Shown: positions 8,740-14,936 of the stretch, in pieces
How positions within the stretch are numbered: the stretch's first letter is position 1
Layout: every line of letters starts with the position of its first letter
Translations under genes and position numbers: made by a program
Source: Clostridia bacterium
GTDB lineage: Bacteria; Bacillota; Clostridia; Christensenellales; Borkfalkiaceae
NCBI GenBank assembly: GCA_017471785.1
Contig: JAFURP010000020.1
Coordinates: 1-34,039 of the forward strand
DNA length: 34,039 nt
Reading direction: 5' to 3'
The notes under the pieces: generated by a model
Told to the model about the DNA's origin: nothing
Seen by the model: the letters and a program-made list of their open reading frames with translations, nothing else
Databases searched by the model: none

Positions 8740-8768
8740 TTGATAAATTCCAAAATTTACGATATAAT
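8740..8768 (+). promoter_or_regulatory. Promoter of tuf
   Basis: TTGATA (8740-8745), a 17-nt spacer and TATAAT (8763-8768). The -35 box lies inside the right arm of an imperfect inverted repeat (8699-8712 with 8739-8751). This lets tuf be made independently of rpsL-rpsG-fusA. Confidence 0.8.
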
Positions 8769-8774
8769 AGGTAT

Positions 8775-8903
8775 GTCCAAAAATGGAGGACGACGTTATA
8801 TCGCGAAAATCATTTGAAAAAATGATAGGTAGCTGCGTCCGAAATCGGATAAGTTATCATTTTAATAAAAAAATTTTTAAGAAAAAATCGGAGGATTTTA
8901 ATT
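8775..8903 (+). promoter_or_regulatory. tuf leader with two mutually exclusive hairpins
   Basis: A 7-bp stem ATCATTT/AAATGAT closed by a GAAA tetraloop (8809-8826) competes with a 9-bp stem AAAATGATA/TATCATTTT (8819-8827 with 8855-8863) that encloses a small TCCG/CGGA hairpin. The shared middle strand can pair only one way at a time, as in attenuators. No T run follows, so any switch would act otherwise than by simple intrinsic termination. The ribosome site TCGGAGGA near 8889 is outside both stems. Confidence 0.4.
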
Positions 8904-10124
8904 ATGGCTAAAGCTAAATTTGACAGAAGCAAACCCCACGTTAACATTGGTACTATCGGCCACGTTGACCACGGTAAAACGACTTTGACCGCAGCTATCA
9001 CGATGGTAATGGCAGCTCGCGGCGGCGCGCAAGCGATGAAGTATGACGAAATCGATAAAGCGCCCGAAGAAAGAGCACGCGGTATTACAATCAATACCGC
9101 ACACGTTGAGTATCAGACGGATACCCGTCACTATGCACACGTTGACTGCCCGGGCCACGCTGACTACGTTAAAAACATGATCACGGGTGCGGCGCAAATG
9201 GACGGCGCGATCCTCGTTTGCGCAGCGACCGACGGTCCTATGCCCCAAACGCGTGAGCACATCCTTCTTGCTCGTCAAGTAGGCGTTCCCTATATCGTAG
9301 TATTCATGAACAAGACCGACCTTGTTGACGACGAAGAGCTTCTCGACCTCGTTGAAATGGACGTAAGAGATCTTCTTTCTTCCTACAACTTCCCCGGCGA
9401 CGACATTCCCGTTATCCGTGGTTCCGCACTCAAAGCGCTTGAAAAAGCAAGCTCCGGTGCTCCCGCTGACGAGATCATGGCTTCCCCCGAGGTTGCTCCC
9501 ATCATCGAGCTTATGAATGCGGTAGATACCTATATTCCTACCCCCGCTCGTGAAGATTCCAAACCCTTCCTTCTTCCCGTAGAGGACGTATTCACGATCT
9601 CCGGTCGTGGTACCGTTGCTACCGGTCGTATCGAAAGAGGTGTTGCTCACGTTGGTGAGCCTGCGGAAATCGTTGGTCTTATCGAGAAACCCTTGACGAC
9701 GACGATCACCGGTTTGGAAATGTTCCACAAGCTCCTCGACGAAGCACAAGCAGGCGACAACGTTGGTGCGCTTCTTCGTGGTATCAACAGAACGGATATC
9801 CAAAAGGGTCAAGTTATCGCGAAGCCCGGTACGGTTGCAACGGGTACGGAGTTCACCGCTCAAGTATACGTTTTGACCAAAGAAGAGGGTGGTCGTCACA
9901 CCGCGTTCTTCAACCACTACAGACCTCAATTCTTCGTTCGTACGACGGACGTTACCGGTATGATCGAGCTTCCCGAGGGCGTAGAAATGGTTATGCCCGG
10001 CGACAATATCGAAATGAAAGTTGTTCTTATCAAGCCCGTTGCTTTGGAAGAAGGTCTTCGTTTCGCTATTCGTGAAGGCGGCAGAACGGTTGGTTCGGGC
10101 GTTATCGCGAAAATCCTTAAATAA
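8904..10124 (+). CDS. tuf: Translation elongation factor Tu
   Basis: 406 residues. EF-Tu is the GTPase that delivers aminoacyl-tRNA to the ribosome. Motifs are GHVDHGKT (19-26), RGITI (59-63), DCPGH (81-85) and NKTD (136-139). Domains II ([15 protein letters not shown]) and III ([13 protein letters not shown]) are intact. It is some 10 residues longer than E. coli EF-Tu. The extra length lies at the end of the G domain, between GSALKALE and [10 protein letters not shown], where [19 protein letters not shown] replaces a shorter loop. GGAGGATTT is the ribosome site, almost identical to that of ntpK at 27021. It has its own promoter and terminator. Codon choice looks biased, as expected of a very highly expressed gene. 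Confidence 0.98.
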   Translation: MAKAKFDRSKPHVNIGTIGHVDHGKTTLTAAITMVMAARGGAQAMKYDEIDKAPEERARGITINTAHVEYQTDTRHYAHVDCPGHADYVKNMITGAAQMDGAILVCAATDGPMPQTREHILLARQVGVPYIVVFMNKTDLVDDEELLDLVEMDVRDLLSSYNFPGDDIPVIRGSALKALEKASSGAPADEIMASPEVAPIIELMNAVDTYIPTPAREDSKPFLLPVEDVFTISGRGTVATGRIERGVAHVGEPAEIVGLIEKPLTTTITGLEMFHKLLDEAQAGDNVGALLRGINRTDIQKGQVIAKPGTVATGTEFTAQVYVLTKEEGGRHTAFFNHYRPQFFVRTTDVTGMIELPEGVEMVMPGDNIEMKVVLIKPVALEEGLRFAIREGGRTVGSGVIAKILK

Positions 10125-10144
10125 GTAAGGAACTGAAATCAATA

Positions 10145-10178
10145 AAAAAGCAGCTTATCGAAAGATAGGCTGCTTTTT
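10145..10178. terminator. Intrinsic terminator of tuf, likely bidirectional
   Basis: A 15-bp stem with one G-U pair, AAAAAGCAGCTTATC (10145-10159) and GATAGGCTGCTTTTT (10164-10178), is closed by a GAAA tetraloop. The A-rich left arm makes it usable from the minus strand as well, where the small orphan gene converges. Confidence 0.92.
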
Positions 10179-10194
10179 GCGCTTATTTTTGAGA

Positions 10195-10213
10195 AAAAAA
10201 GCAAGTCGAAAGA
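10195..10213 (+). repeat. Left arm of a 19-nt perfect inverted repeat
   Basis: AAAAAAGCAAGTCGAAAGA is the exact reverse complement of 10588-10606. It lies just beyond the stop of the orphan gene. Its partner is half of the tRNA-Phe terminator, so this looks like a copied or leftover half-terminator. Confidence 0.8.
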
Positions 10214-10214
10214 A

Positions 10215-10442
10215 TTAGTTTTTTGAAGGAAGATATTGCCTAACTTCTTTCGGCTTATTAGGGTCGTCGATAGACCAATGTTCTACGATTTGTCCAATAA
10301 CGCAATCGGATCCGACGTTACTTTCAAACATTTTATCTTCCCGACACAGCCATTTCCGAACCTCCTTTTCCTCTAATTTATATTCATACCAGTAAGTTTT
10401 TTTGTCGTCGCCTTTCCATTTTTGCGTTTTATAAAGAGTCAT
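10215..10442 (-). CDS. Small orphan protein, 75 residues, function unknown
   Basis: I do not recognise this protein. It is hydrophilic and rich in Lys, Glu, Trp and Tyr (MTLYKTQKWKGDDKKTYWYE at the start; REDKMFESN and GQIVEHWSID later), with two cysteines and no signal peptide, membrane segment or clear motif. Evidence that it is real: AAGGAG lies about 10 nt before the ATG and a good promoter lies at 10518-10546. The DNA is visibly more AT-rich than its neighbours, and it sits between a tRNA operon and tuf inside a 19-nt inverted repeat, which suggests recent arrival. It may be a small cytoplasmic accessory protein. No function is claimed. Confidence 0.6.
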   Translation of the reverse strand: MTLYKTQKWKGDDKKTYWYEYKLEEKEVRKWLCREDKMFESNVGSDCVIGQIVEHWSIDDPNKPKEVRQYLPSKN

Positions 10443-10517
10443 TTATAAGCTTCTCCTTTGTTTTAAGATAAAATAATATATTCAAAAAACCTTACGAACT
10501 TTGGTTTTAGTATAATT

Positions 10518-10546
10518 AATATACCATTTATAAAAGATTTTATCAA
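10518..10546 (-). promoter_or_regulatory. Promoter of the orphan gene
   Basis: On the minus strand TTGATA (10546-10541), a 17-nt spacer and TATATT (10523-10518), with a TGG just upstream that forms an extended -10 element. The leader to the ATG at 10442 is about 70 nt. Confidence 0.65.
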
Positions 10547-10576
10547 GTGTTTTAATAGCCGTTTAATCGTTGTAAT

Positions 10577-10606
10577 AAAAAAGCAAGTCTTTCGACTTGC
10601 TTTTTT
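10577..10606 (-). terminator. Intrinsic terminator of the tRNA operon
   Basis: A perfect 13-bp stem (10577-10589 with 10594-10606) has, read on the minus strand, a GAAA tetraloop and ends in a T run. It begins directly after the encoded CCA of tRNA-Phe. Confidence 0.92.
10588..10606 (-). repeat. Right arm of the 19-nt inverted repeat
   Basis: This is the reverse complement of 10195-10213 and forms the loop plus one arm of the tRNA-Phe terminator. The two copies enclose 412 bp that contain the orphan gene. Confidence 0.8.
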
Positions 10607-10681
10607 GGTGCCTTGAGGTGGAATTGAACCATCGACAGACAGATTTTCAGTCTGTTGCTCTACCAACTGAGCTATCAAGGC
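10606..10681 (-). tRNA. tRNA-Phe (GAA)
   Basis: On the minus strand the acceptor arms GCCTTGA/TCAAGGC pair fully. The anticodon loop CTGAAAA gives GAA, the T-loop reads GGTTCAATTCC, the discriminator is A and CCA is encoded. It is the last gene of a three-tRNA operon. Confidence 0.97.
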
Positions 10682-10688
10682 AAAAAAA

Positions 10689-10765
10689 TGGCGACCCAGA
10701 ACGGGCTCGAACCGTCGACCTCCAGCGTGACAGGCTGGCGCTCTAACCAACTGAGCTACTGGGCC
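10689..10765 (-). tRNA. tRNA-Asp (GTC)
   Basis: The minus-strand gene starts GGCCCAGTAGCTCAG and has the anticodon stem-loop CCAGC-CTGTCAC-GCTGG, which gives GTC. The discriminator is G, CCA is encoded, and the T-loop is GGTTCGAGCCC. It is the middle gene of the operon. Confidence 0.97.
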
Positions 10766-10793
10766 ATAAAAAATGGGATATTAAAAAAAAGTT

Positions 10794-10869
10794 TGGTGGG
10801 CCTTCACGGATTCGAACCGCGGACCAATCGGTTATGAGCCGACAGCTCTGACCACTGAGCTAAAGGCCC
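10794..10869 (-). tRNA. tRNA with CAT anticodon, probably tRNA-Ile2
   Basis: The acceptor stem GGGCCTT/AAGGCCC is fully paired from G1:C72 and the anticodon stem lacks the GGG/CCC run, so this is not initiator tRNA. The loop is CTCATAA. C4:G69 and C5:G68 in the acceptor stem match the determinants known for TilS, which converts this anticodon to read AUA, and the 5' half resembles known tRNA-Ile2 (CTTTAGCTCAG). Elongator tRNA-Met is the alternative. CCA is encoded. It is the first gene of the operon. Confidence 0.9.
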
Positions 10870-10896
10870 ATACGCGTCATTACACAATGCTTATCT

Positions 10897-10925
10897 ATAA
10901 TAAAAGATTTTCTATAAAAAGTCAA
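10897..10925 (-). promoter_or_regulatory. Promoter of the tRNA operon
   Basis: On the minus strand TTGACT (10925-10920), a 17-nt spacer and TATTAT (10902-10897), about 27 nt before the first tRNA. The rest of 10926-11050 is A/T-rich. I see no convincing promoter there for the spoIIA operon: a GAAT element at 11020-11023 is present, as in sigma-H -10 boxes, but no matching -35. Confidence 0.8.
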
Positions 10926-11050
10926 GTGTTTTTTGTTAAAAACGCAAAAAATTTTTTTCGACGAAATAAAAAATATTTCCCGAAAAAAGTACAAAATCTT
11001 ATCCTTGAAATTTTTTAGAATAGAAGCATAGCCTTTTGCGGAGGAAGCCT

Positions 11051-11359
11051 ATGAAAATTTACGCAAGCTACGCGGACAGCGTGTTATATATTCGGTTGGA
11101 CGGCGAGATGGACGAGCACAACGCCGCCGCGGCGAGGCGAGAGGCGGACAAGCTCGCGGACGGCTACGCGCATAGCTCGCGCGTGATCTTCGATTTGAAA
11201 AACGTGACCTTTATGGATTCGACGGGGATCGGATTTTTGATCGGCCGTTATAAAAAATTTTTGCGTTTGGGCGTGCCGTCGTACATAACCAATCCAACGC
11301 CGAGCACGGACAAAATTTTGCTTATGAGCGGCGTGTATACGCTGATGCCCAAGGTATAA
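11051..11359 (+). CDS. spoIIAA: Anti-sigma F factor antagonist SpoIIAA (STAS domain)
   Basis: 102 residues from the ATG at 11051, chosen because GGAGG lies at about 11040-11044; an upstream TTG at 11036 has no ribosome site. The single STAS domain carries FMDSTGIGF, where Ser57 is the residue SpoIIAB phosphorylates in the family. When dephosphorylated it binds SpoIIAB and frees sigma F in the forespore. First gene of a three-gene operon; spoIIAB follows after 23 nt. The order A-B-sigma identifies it as SpoIIAA and not as RsbV. Confidence 0.93.
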   Translation: MKIYASYADSVLYIRLDGEMDEHNAAAARREADKLADGYAHSSRVIFDLKNVTFMDSTGIGFLIGRYKKFLRLGVPSYITNPTPSTDKILLMSGVYTLMPKV

Positions 11360-11382
11360 AAGGTTAGGAGGCAATACCAAAT

Positions 11383-11862
11383 ATGAATAATTATATGAAA
11401 CTCGAGCTTGCCGCGATCGGTGAAAACGAAAGCTTTGCGCGTAGCGCGGTCGCCGCGTTCGCTCTCTTTCTCAACCCGTCGCTTACCGAGCTTTCCGATA
11501 TCAAAACGGCGGTAAGCGAAGCGGTTACAAACTGTATCGTACACGCTTACAGGCAGGGTAAAGAGGGCGACAAGATCGTGATCGAATGTCGCGCCTGCCT
11601 GTGTCCCGACGCTTTGCACGGCACGTTACATATCGAGATCACCGATTACGGCTGCGGTATCGACGACTTGGAACGGGCGATCGCTCCCTTTTATACTACT
11701 TTAGGGGACGAGGAGCGCTCGGGTATGGGGTTTACGATCATGCAAACGTTTATGGACGATTTTTCCGTAGAGAGCGAGCGAGGACGGGGAACGAAGGTCA
11801 AAATGGTGAAAAAGATCGGTATCGAAGCTGCGGACGAGGTTGAAAAAAGGGCAAATGCTTGA
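11383..11862 (+). CDS. spoIIAB: Anti-sigma F factor and serine kinase SpoIIAB
   Basis: 159 residues, slightly longer than the B. subtilis protein because of a C-terminal tail. The GHKL ATPase motifs are the N-box SEAVTNCIVHAY (45-56, Glu46 and Asn50), G1 DYGCGI (88-93) and G2 SGMGFTIM (113-120). It either holds sigma F inactive or phosphorylates SpoIIAA, depending on ATP/ADP. A strong AGGAGG precedes the ATG. Its last codons overlap the sigF start by 8 nt, so anti-sigma and sigma factor are translationally coupled and made in balance. Confidence 0.96.
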   Translation: MNNYMKLELAAIGENESFARSAVAAFALFLNPSLTELSDIKTAVSEAVTNCIVHAYRQGKEGDKIVIECRACLCPDALHGTLHIEITDYGCGIDDLERAIAPFYTTLGDEERSGMGFTIMQTFMDDFSVESERGRGTKVKMVKKIGIEAADEVEKRANA

Positions 11863-12580
11863 CGAAAAGTCTACAATCGAATACCTACGGAGAGCGAAAA
11901 CGGGGGACGGGGAAGCGAAAGAAGCGCTGATCGAGCATAACGTTTCGCTCGTCAAATGTATCGTCAAACGCTATTTGGGCAAGGGCGTGGATTACGACGA
12001 TCTTTTTCAAATCGCCTGTATGGGCTTTTTGAAAGCGATCGCAGGCTTCGACGAGAGCTACGGCGTTAAGTTTTCCACCTACGCCGTACCCATGATCGCG
12101 GGCGAGATCAAGCGCTTTATGCGCGACGACGGCTCGGTGAAGGTGTCCCGTTCGATGAAACAAACGGCAAAAGAAATGAACGCGTTCGTCGAGGAATACG
12201 TACGGGAAAAGGGGGTGCAGCCGTCCGTTTCCACGATCGCGGAAAAATTCGGCATGGACGCGGCGGAGGCGGTGTTCGTGATGGGCTCCTCCAAAATGCC
12301 CGTATCCTTGCAGAGCGGCGCGGAATATAAGGACGGCAATCAACGCGAGCTGATCGATACCCTGCCCGCCGACGACGATCAAGAGGATTGGCTGGATAAA
12401 ATGCTGCTTCGCGGTGCGATCGAGGATTTGCCCGAACGGGACAAAAAGATCATTATGCTCCGCTATTTCCGCGATATGACGCAAAGCGAGGTCGCTGAAA
12501 AGATCGGCGTGAGTCAAGTGCAGGTGTCGCGTATCGAAAACCGTATCATCAAGGAATTTCGACAAAAATTAACGGGCTGA
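11855..12580 (+). CDS. sigF: RNA polymerase sporulation sigma factor SigF
   Basis: 241 residues from the ATG at 11855. AAAGGG sits just before this ATG and the 8-nt overlap with spoIIAB is typical; the TTG at 11840 has GAGG directly abutting it and is less likely. It is a group 3 sigma-70 factor. Region 2 runs from about 46 to 93 (YDDLFQIACMGFLKA, then KFSTYAVPMIAGEIKRFMRD, the -10 melting part), region 3 follows, and region 4 is at about 190-238 (MTQSEVAEKIGVSQVQVSRIE, a -35-binding helix-turn-helix). Sigma F is the first forespore-specific factor, and its operon position separates it from sigma G. Confidence 0.95.
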   Translation: MLDEKSTIEYLRRAKTGDGEAKEALIEHNVSLVKCIVKRYLGKGVDYDDLFQIACMGFLKAIAGFDESYGVKFSTYAVPMIAGEIKRFMRDDGSVKVSRSMKQTAKEMNAFVEEYVREKGVQPSVSTIAEKFGMDAAEAVFVMGSSKMPVSLQSGAEYKDGNQRELIDTLPADDDQEDWLDKMLLRGAIEDLPERDKKIIMLRYFRDMTQSEVAEKIGVSQVQVSRIENRIIKEFRQKLTG

Positions 12581-12619
12581 AAACGAACGGTGAAAAATTG
12601 CTTTTACCGCTCGTTTTTT
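12580..12619 (+). terminator. Intrinsic terminator of the spoIIA operon
   Basis: AAAACGA-A-CGGT (12580-12591) pairs with ACCG-C-TCGTTTT (12606-12617) with one mismatch, followed by TTTTTT. It begins at the last base of the sigF stop codon. Confidence 0.8.
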
Positions 12620-12621
12620 GT

Positions 12622-12649
12622 TTGCAAACGCGCGCAAATTTGTTATAAT
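12622..12649 (+). promoter_or_regulatory. Promoter abutting the CPBP protease start
   Basis: TTGCAA (12622-12627), a 16-nt spacer and TATAAT (12644-12649). The ATG at 12656 is 6 nt beyond the -10 box, where transcription itself should start, so the mRNA would have no leader. Confidence 0.65.
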
Positions 12650-12655
12650 AGTACT

Positions 12656-13627
12656 ATGAAGAATTTTACGGGCGAACAACCGAATAAAGAGCCGAAACCG
12701 CAAGACGGCGCGCTTTTTAAGCGCGTTCTCGGCGCGGCTACGCCGTCGAAAGCCTCGGGCGTGGCTTTTTCCTTTGCGGCGGTGCTTCCCGTGCTCCTGT
12801 CGCTCGTGTTTTTGATCGTTATTACCGCCACGGGCTTGACGGAAAAGACGGGCTATGAAACGAGCGATTGGTATTTATACGTAAGTTATCTCTTGCCCCA
12901 GCTTTCCTTTGCGCTCGTGGCGATTTGGTATTTATCATACACGAAAACGCCCGTAAAAGAGGCGGTGCGCGCGCAAAAATGTCACCCCAAATATTTTTTG
13001 ATCGCTTTGCTTTTGCAGATCGGACTGTTTTCCCTGTCCGAGTTAAACGGCTTGTTCTTGGAGCTTTTGAGCCGTTTCGGGTATACGGACGGCGGTATCC
13101 TATTGCCGAGCATGGACGGCTTCGGGTTTATCGGCGTACTCCTCGTCGTAGCGGTCTTTCCCGCCGTATTCGAGGAGATCATGTTCCGCGGCGTGCTCTT
13201 GAACGGCTTACGCTCTTTCAAAAGCGTGGGGGCGATACTCCTTTGCGGGGGCTTGTTCTCCCTCTATCATCAAAATCCTGCCCAAACCCTTTATCAGTTT
13301 TGTTGCGGCGCGGCTTTTGCGTTCGTCGCTTTGCGCGCGGGCAGTATTTTACCCACTATGCTCGCCCATTTTATCAATAACGCGACGATCTTAATACTCA
13401 CGAGGTTGGGGATAAACGGCTTCTCTACCCCCGCGTTTATCGCGATCGTCGCCGTATCGGCGGTATGTCTCGTGCTTTCCCTCGGATATTTGATCTTTTT
13501 GGATAAAAAGCAGAAGGGGGAAAAGAACGAGGACAAGGGCGAGCAAAAACGCTTTTTCCTGTGCGCGGCGGTCGGGATAGCGGCGTGCGCGCTGAGTTGG
13601 TTGCTCGTGTTGTTTACGGGGTTGTAA
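12656..13627 (+). CDS. CPBP-family intramembrane metalloprotease (CAAX protease/bacteriocin-processing type)
   Basis: 323 residues with about eight hydrophobic segments. The Abi/CPBP signature is complete: EEIMFRG (173-179; Glu173, Glu174, Arg178), FSLYHQN with His205, and HFINN (His238 with Asn241/Asn242). These residues form the membrane-buried active site of the Rce1/CPBP family. The frame could open at GTG 12590, but that start lies inside the sigF terminator, so ATG 12656 was chosen. No ribosome site precedes it. rlmH begins 2 nt after the stop. Its substrate is unknown; relatives process lipidated or small secreted peptides, or give self-immunity. Confidence 0.88.
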   Translation: MKNFTGEQPNKEPKPQDGALFKRVLGAATPSKASGVAFSFAAVLPVLLSLVFLIVITATGLTEKTGYETSDWYLYVSYLLPQLSFALVAIWYLSYTKTPVKEAVRAQKCHPKYFLIALLLQIGLFSLSELNGLFLELLSRFGYTDGGILLPSMDGFGFIGVLLVVAVFPAVFEEIMFRGVLLNGLRSFKSVGAILLCGGLFSLYHQNPAQTLYQFCCGAAFAFVALRAGSILPTMLAHFINNATILILTRLGINGFSTPAFIAIVAVSAVCLVLSLGYLIFLDKKQKGEKNEDKGEQKRFFLCAAVGIAACALSWLLVLFTGL

Positions 13628-13629
13628 GT

Positions 13630-14067
13630 ATGCAAAAGATTTATTTCGTAGTGGTCGGAAAGATCAAGGAAGCGTTCTATCGCGACGCGGTGGCGGAATA
13701 TACCAAGCGCCTTTCGCGATTTGCGAGGGTGGAGATCAAGGAGCTTGCCGAGGGCGCAAGCCCCGAAGCGGAAAAGGAGGATATCCTGCGCGCTTGCAAG
13801 GGGTATACGATCGCGCTTGCCGTCGAGGGGGAAAAGCTTTCGAGCGAAGCGCTCGCCGCAAAAATAAAAAAATGCGCGGACGGGGGCAAGGATATCACCT
13901 TTATCATCGGCTCGTCGTGCGGGCTTGCGGACGAGGTAAAGCAAAAAGCCGATTACAGGCTGTCCTTTTCGGATATGACCTTTCCGCACCAGCTTATGCG
14001 CGTGATCCTTGCCGAACAGGTGTACCGCGCGTTTATGATCAACGCCGGCGCAGCTTATCATAAATAA
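13630..14067 (+). CDS. rlmH: 23S rRNA (pseudouridine1915-N3)-methyltransferase RlmH
   Basis: 145 residues, about ten fewer than S. aureus RlmH. This SPOUT-fold enzyme uses S-adenosylmethionine to methylate pseudouridine 1915 in helix 69 of 23S rRNA. Seen here: the start MQKIYFVVVGKIKE, the knot segment ITFIIGSSCGLADEV (family usually has IGGxxGL), SFSDMTFPHQLMRVILAEQVYRAF, and the C-terminal YHK. The family's RGEAYHK ending reads AGAAYHK here, but other members also vary at these places. The start at 13630 follows the CPBP stop by 2 nt, so coupled translation is likely; only a GGGG stretch serves as ribosome site. Confidence 0.95.
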   Translation: MQKIYFVVVGKIKEAFYRDAVAEYTKRLSRFARVEIKELAEGASPEAEKEDILRACKGYTIALAVEGEKLSSEALAAKIKKCADGGKDITFIIGSSCGLADEVKQKADYRLSFSDMTFPHQLMRVILAEQVYRAFMINAGAAYHK

Positions 14068-14114
14068 TCCGAAAAACAGGAAACTTTTCCGAAATTATCG
14101 CGTATATTGTATGC

Positions 14115-14933
14115 GTGGATATTTATAAGCTTATCGGAAAATTTTACGAACAGGCGGATTGCGAAAAGACGGTGATCGGTAAAAGCCTTTTGGGGCGGAA
14201 GCTCTACGCCGTAAAAATAGGCGATGGCTCGCCCGTGGGACTCGTGCACTACGCCATACACGGCAGGGAGTATATCACGGCAAAGCTTGCCGTGACCCAT
14301 TTTCAAACGGGACTGTATAAGGGTAGCTGTTGGCTGATACCCCTGATGAACCCCGACGGGGCGCTTTTGTCCGAGGTGGGCTTGTCCTCGATCAAACGGG
14401 AACGCTTGCAAAAGCTTCTATTGCAATTAAACGGCGGCGATCGCGATTTTTCTTTATGGAAAGCGAACGCGCGCGGCGTGGACTTAAACGTCAACTTCGA
14501 CGCGCATTGGGGTACGGGCGTGAAAAACGCGTTCGAGGCAGGGAGCGAAAACTATATCGGCAAAAAGCCCTTTTCCGAGCCGGAAACGCTGGCGCTCAAA
14601 CGCTTTACGGAGAAGATCAAGCCCGATTACACGGTCAGCTACCATACCAAAGGCGAGGAGATCTATTGGTATTTTTATCAATCGATGCGTACCTGTCTTA
14701 GGGATAAGAAGCTTGCGACGGCGCTTTCCAAATCGACGGGATATCCGCTCGCGTACGCTAAGGGGAGCGTGGGCGGCTATAAGGATTGGTGTATCAAAGC
14801 GCTGCAAATACCCTCGTTTACGGTGGAGGCCGGCTCGGACGAGTTCGTGCATCCGCTCGGCAAAACGGGCTTGAAAAATATCGTCAAGCACAACCGTTTT
14901 GCGCTCTACGATCTGTCAAAGGAATACGAATAG
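14115..14933 (+). CDS. M14-family zinc metallopeptidase, cytoplasmic, MpaA/YqgT-like
   Basis: 272 residues with no signal peptide. The zinc ligands of the carboxypeptidase family are visible: HGRE (His49, Glu52) and YHTKG (His177). The general base is probably Glu238 in FTVEAG. The usual GVDLNRNF motif reads GVDLNVNF (121-128), so the arginine that grips a peptide's terminal carboxylate is valine, which argues against simple carboxypeptidase action. With cytoplasmic location this suggests cleavage of gamma-D-glutamyl bonds in recycled cell-wall peptides, as in MpaA-like enzymes; this is inference. Start GTG 14115: the nearby ATG 14111 is out of frame, and no ribosome site exists. TATATT at 14103-14108 suggests a leaderless mRNA. 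Confidence 0.85.
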   Translation: MDIYKLIGKFYEQADCEKTVIGKSLLGRKLYAVKIGDGSPVGLVHYAIHGREYITAKLAVTHFQTGLYKGSCWLIPLMNPDGALLSEVGLSSIKRERLQKLLLQLNGGDRDFSLWKANARGVDLNVNFDAHWGTGVKNAFEAGSENYIGKKPFSEPETLALKRFTEKIKPDYTVSYHTKGEEIYWYFYQSMRTCLRDKKLATALSKSTGYPLAYAKGSVGGYKDWCIKALQIPSFTVEAGSDEFVHPLGKTGLKNIVKHNRFALYDLSKEYE

Positions 14934-14936
14934 ACT

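Noticed and set aside
10655..10837. A 60-codon plus-strand frame through the tRNA genes
   Set aside because: It consists of antisense tRNA sequence (LEPSTSS, GFEPRT-like translations are typical of tRNA complements).
11036..11050. Earlier TTG start for spoIIAA
   Set aside because: The GGAGG site lies downstream of it and is correctly spaced for the ATG at 11051.
12590..12655. N-terminal extension of the CPBP protease from GTG 12590
   Set aside because: It would start inside the sigF terminator hairpin and run through the -35 and -10 boxes of the gene's own promoter.
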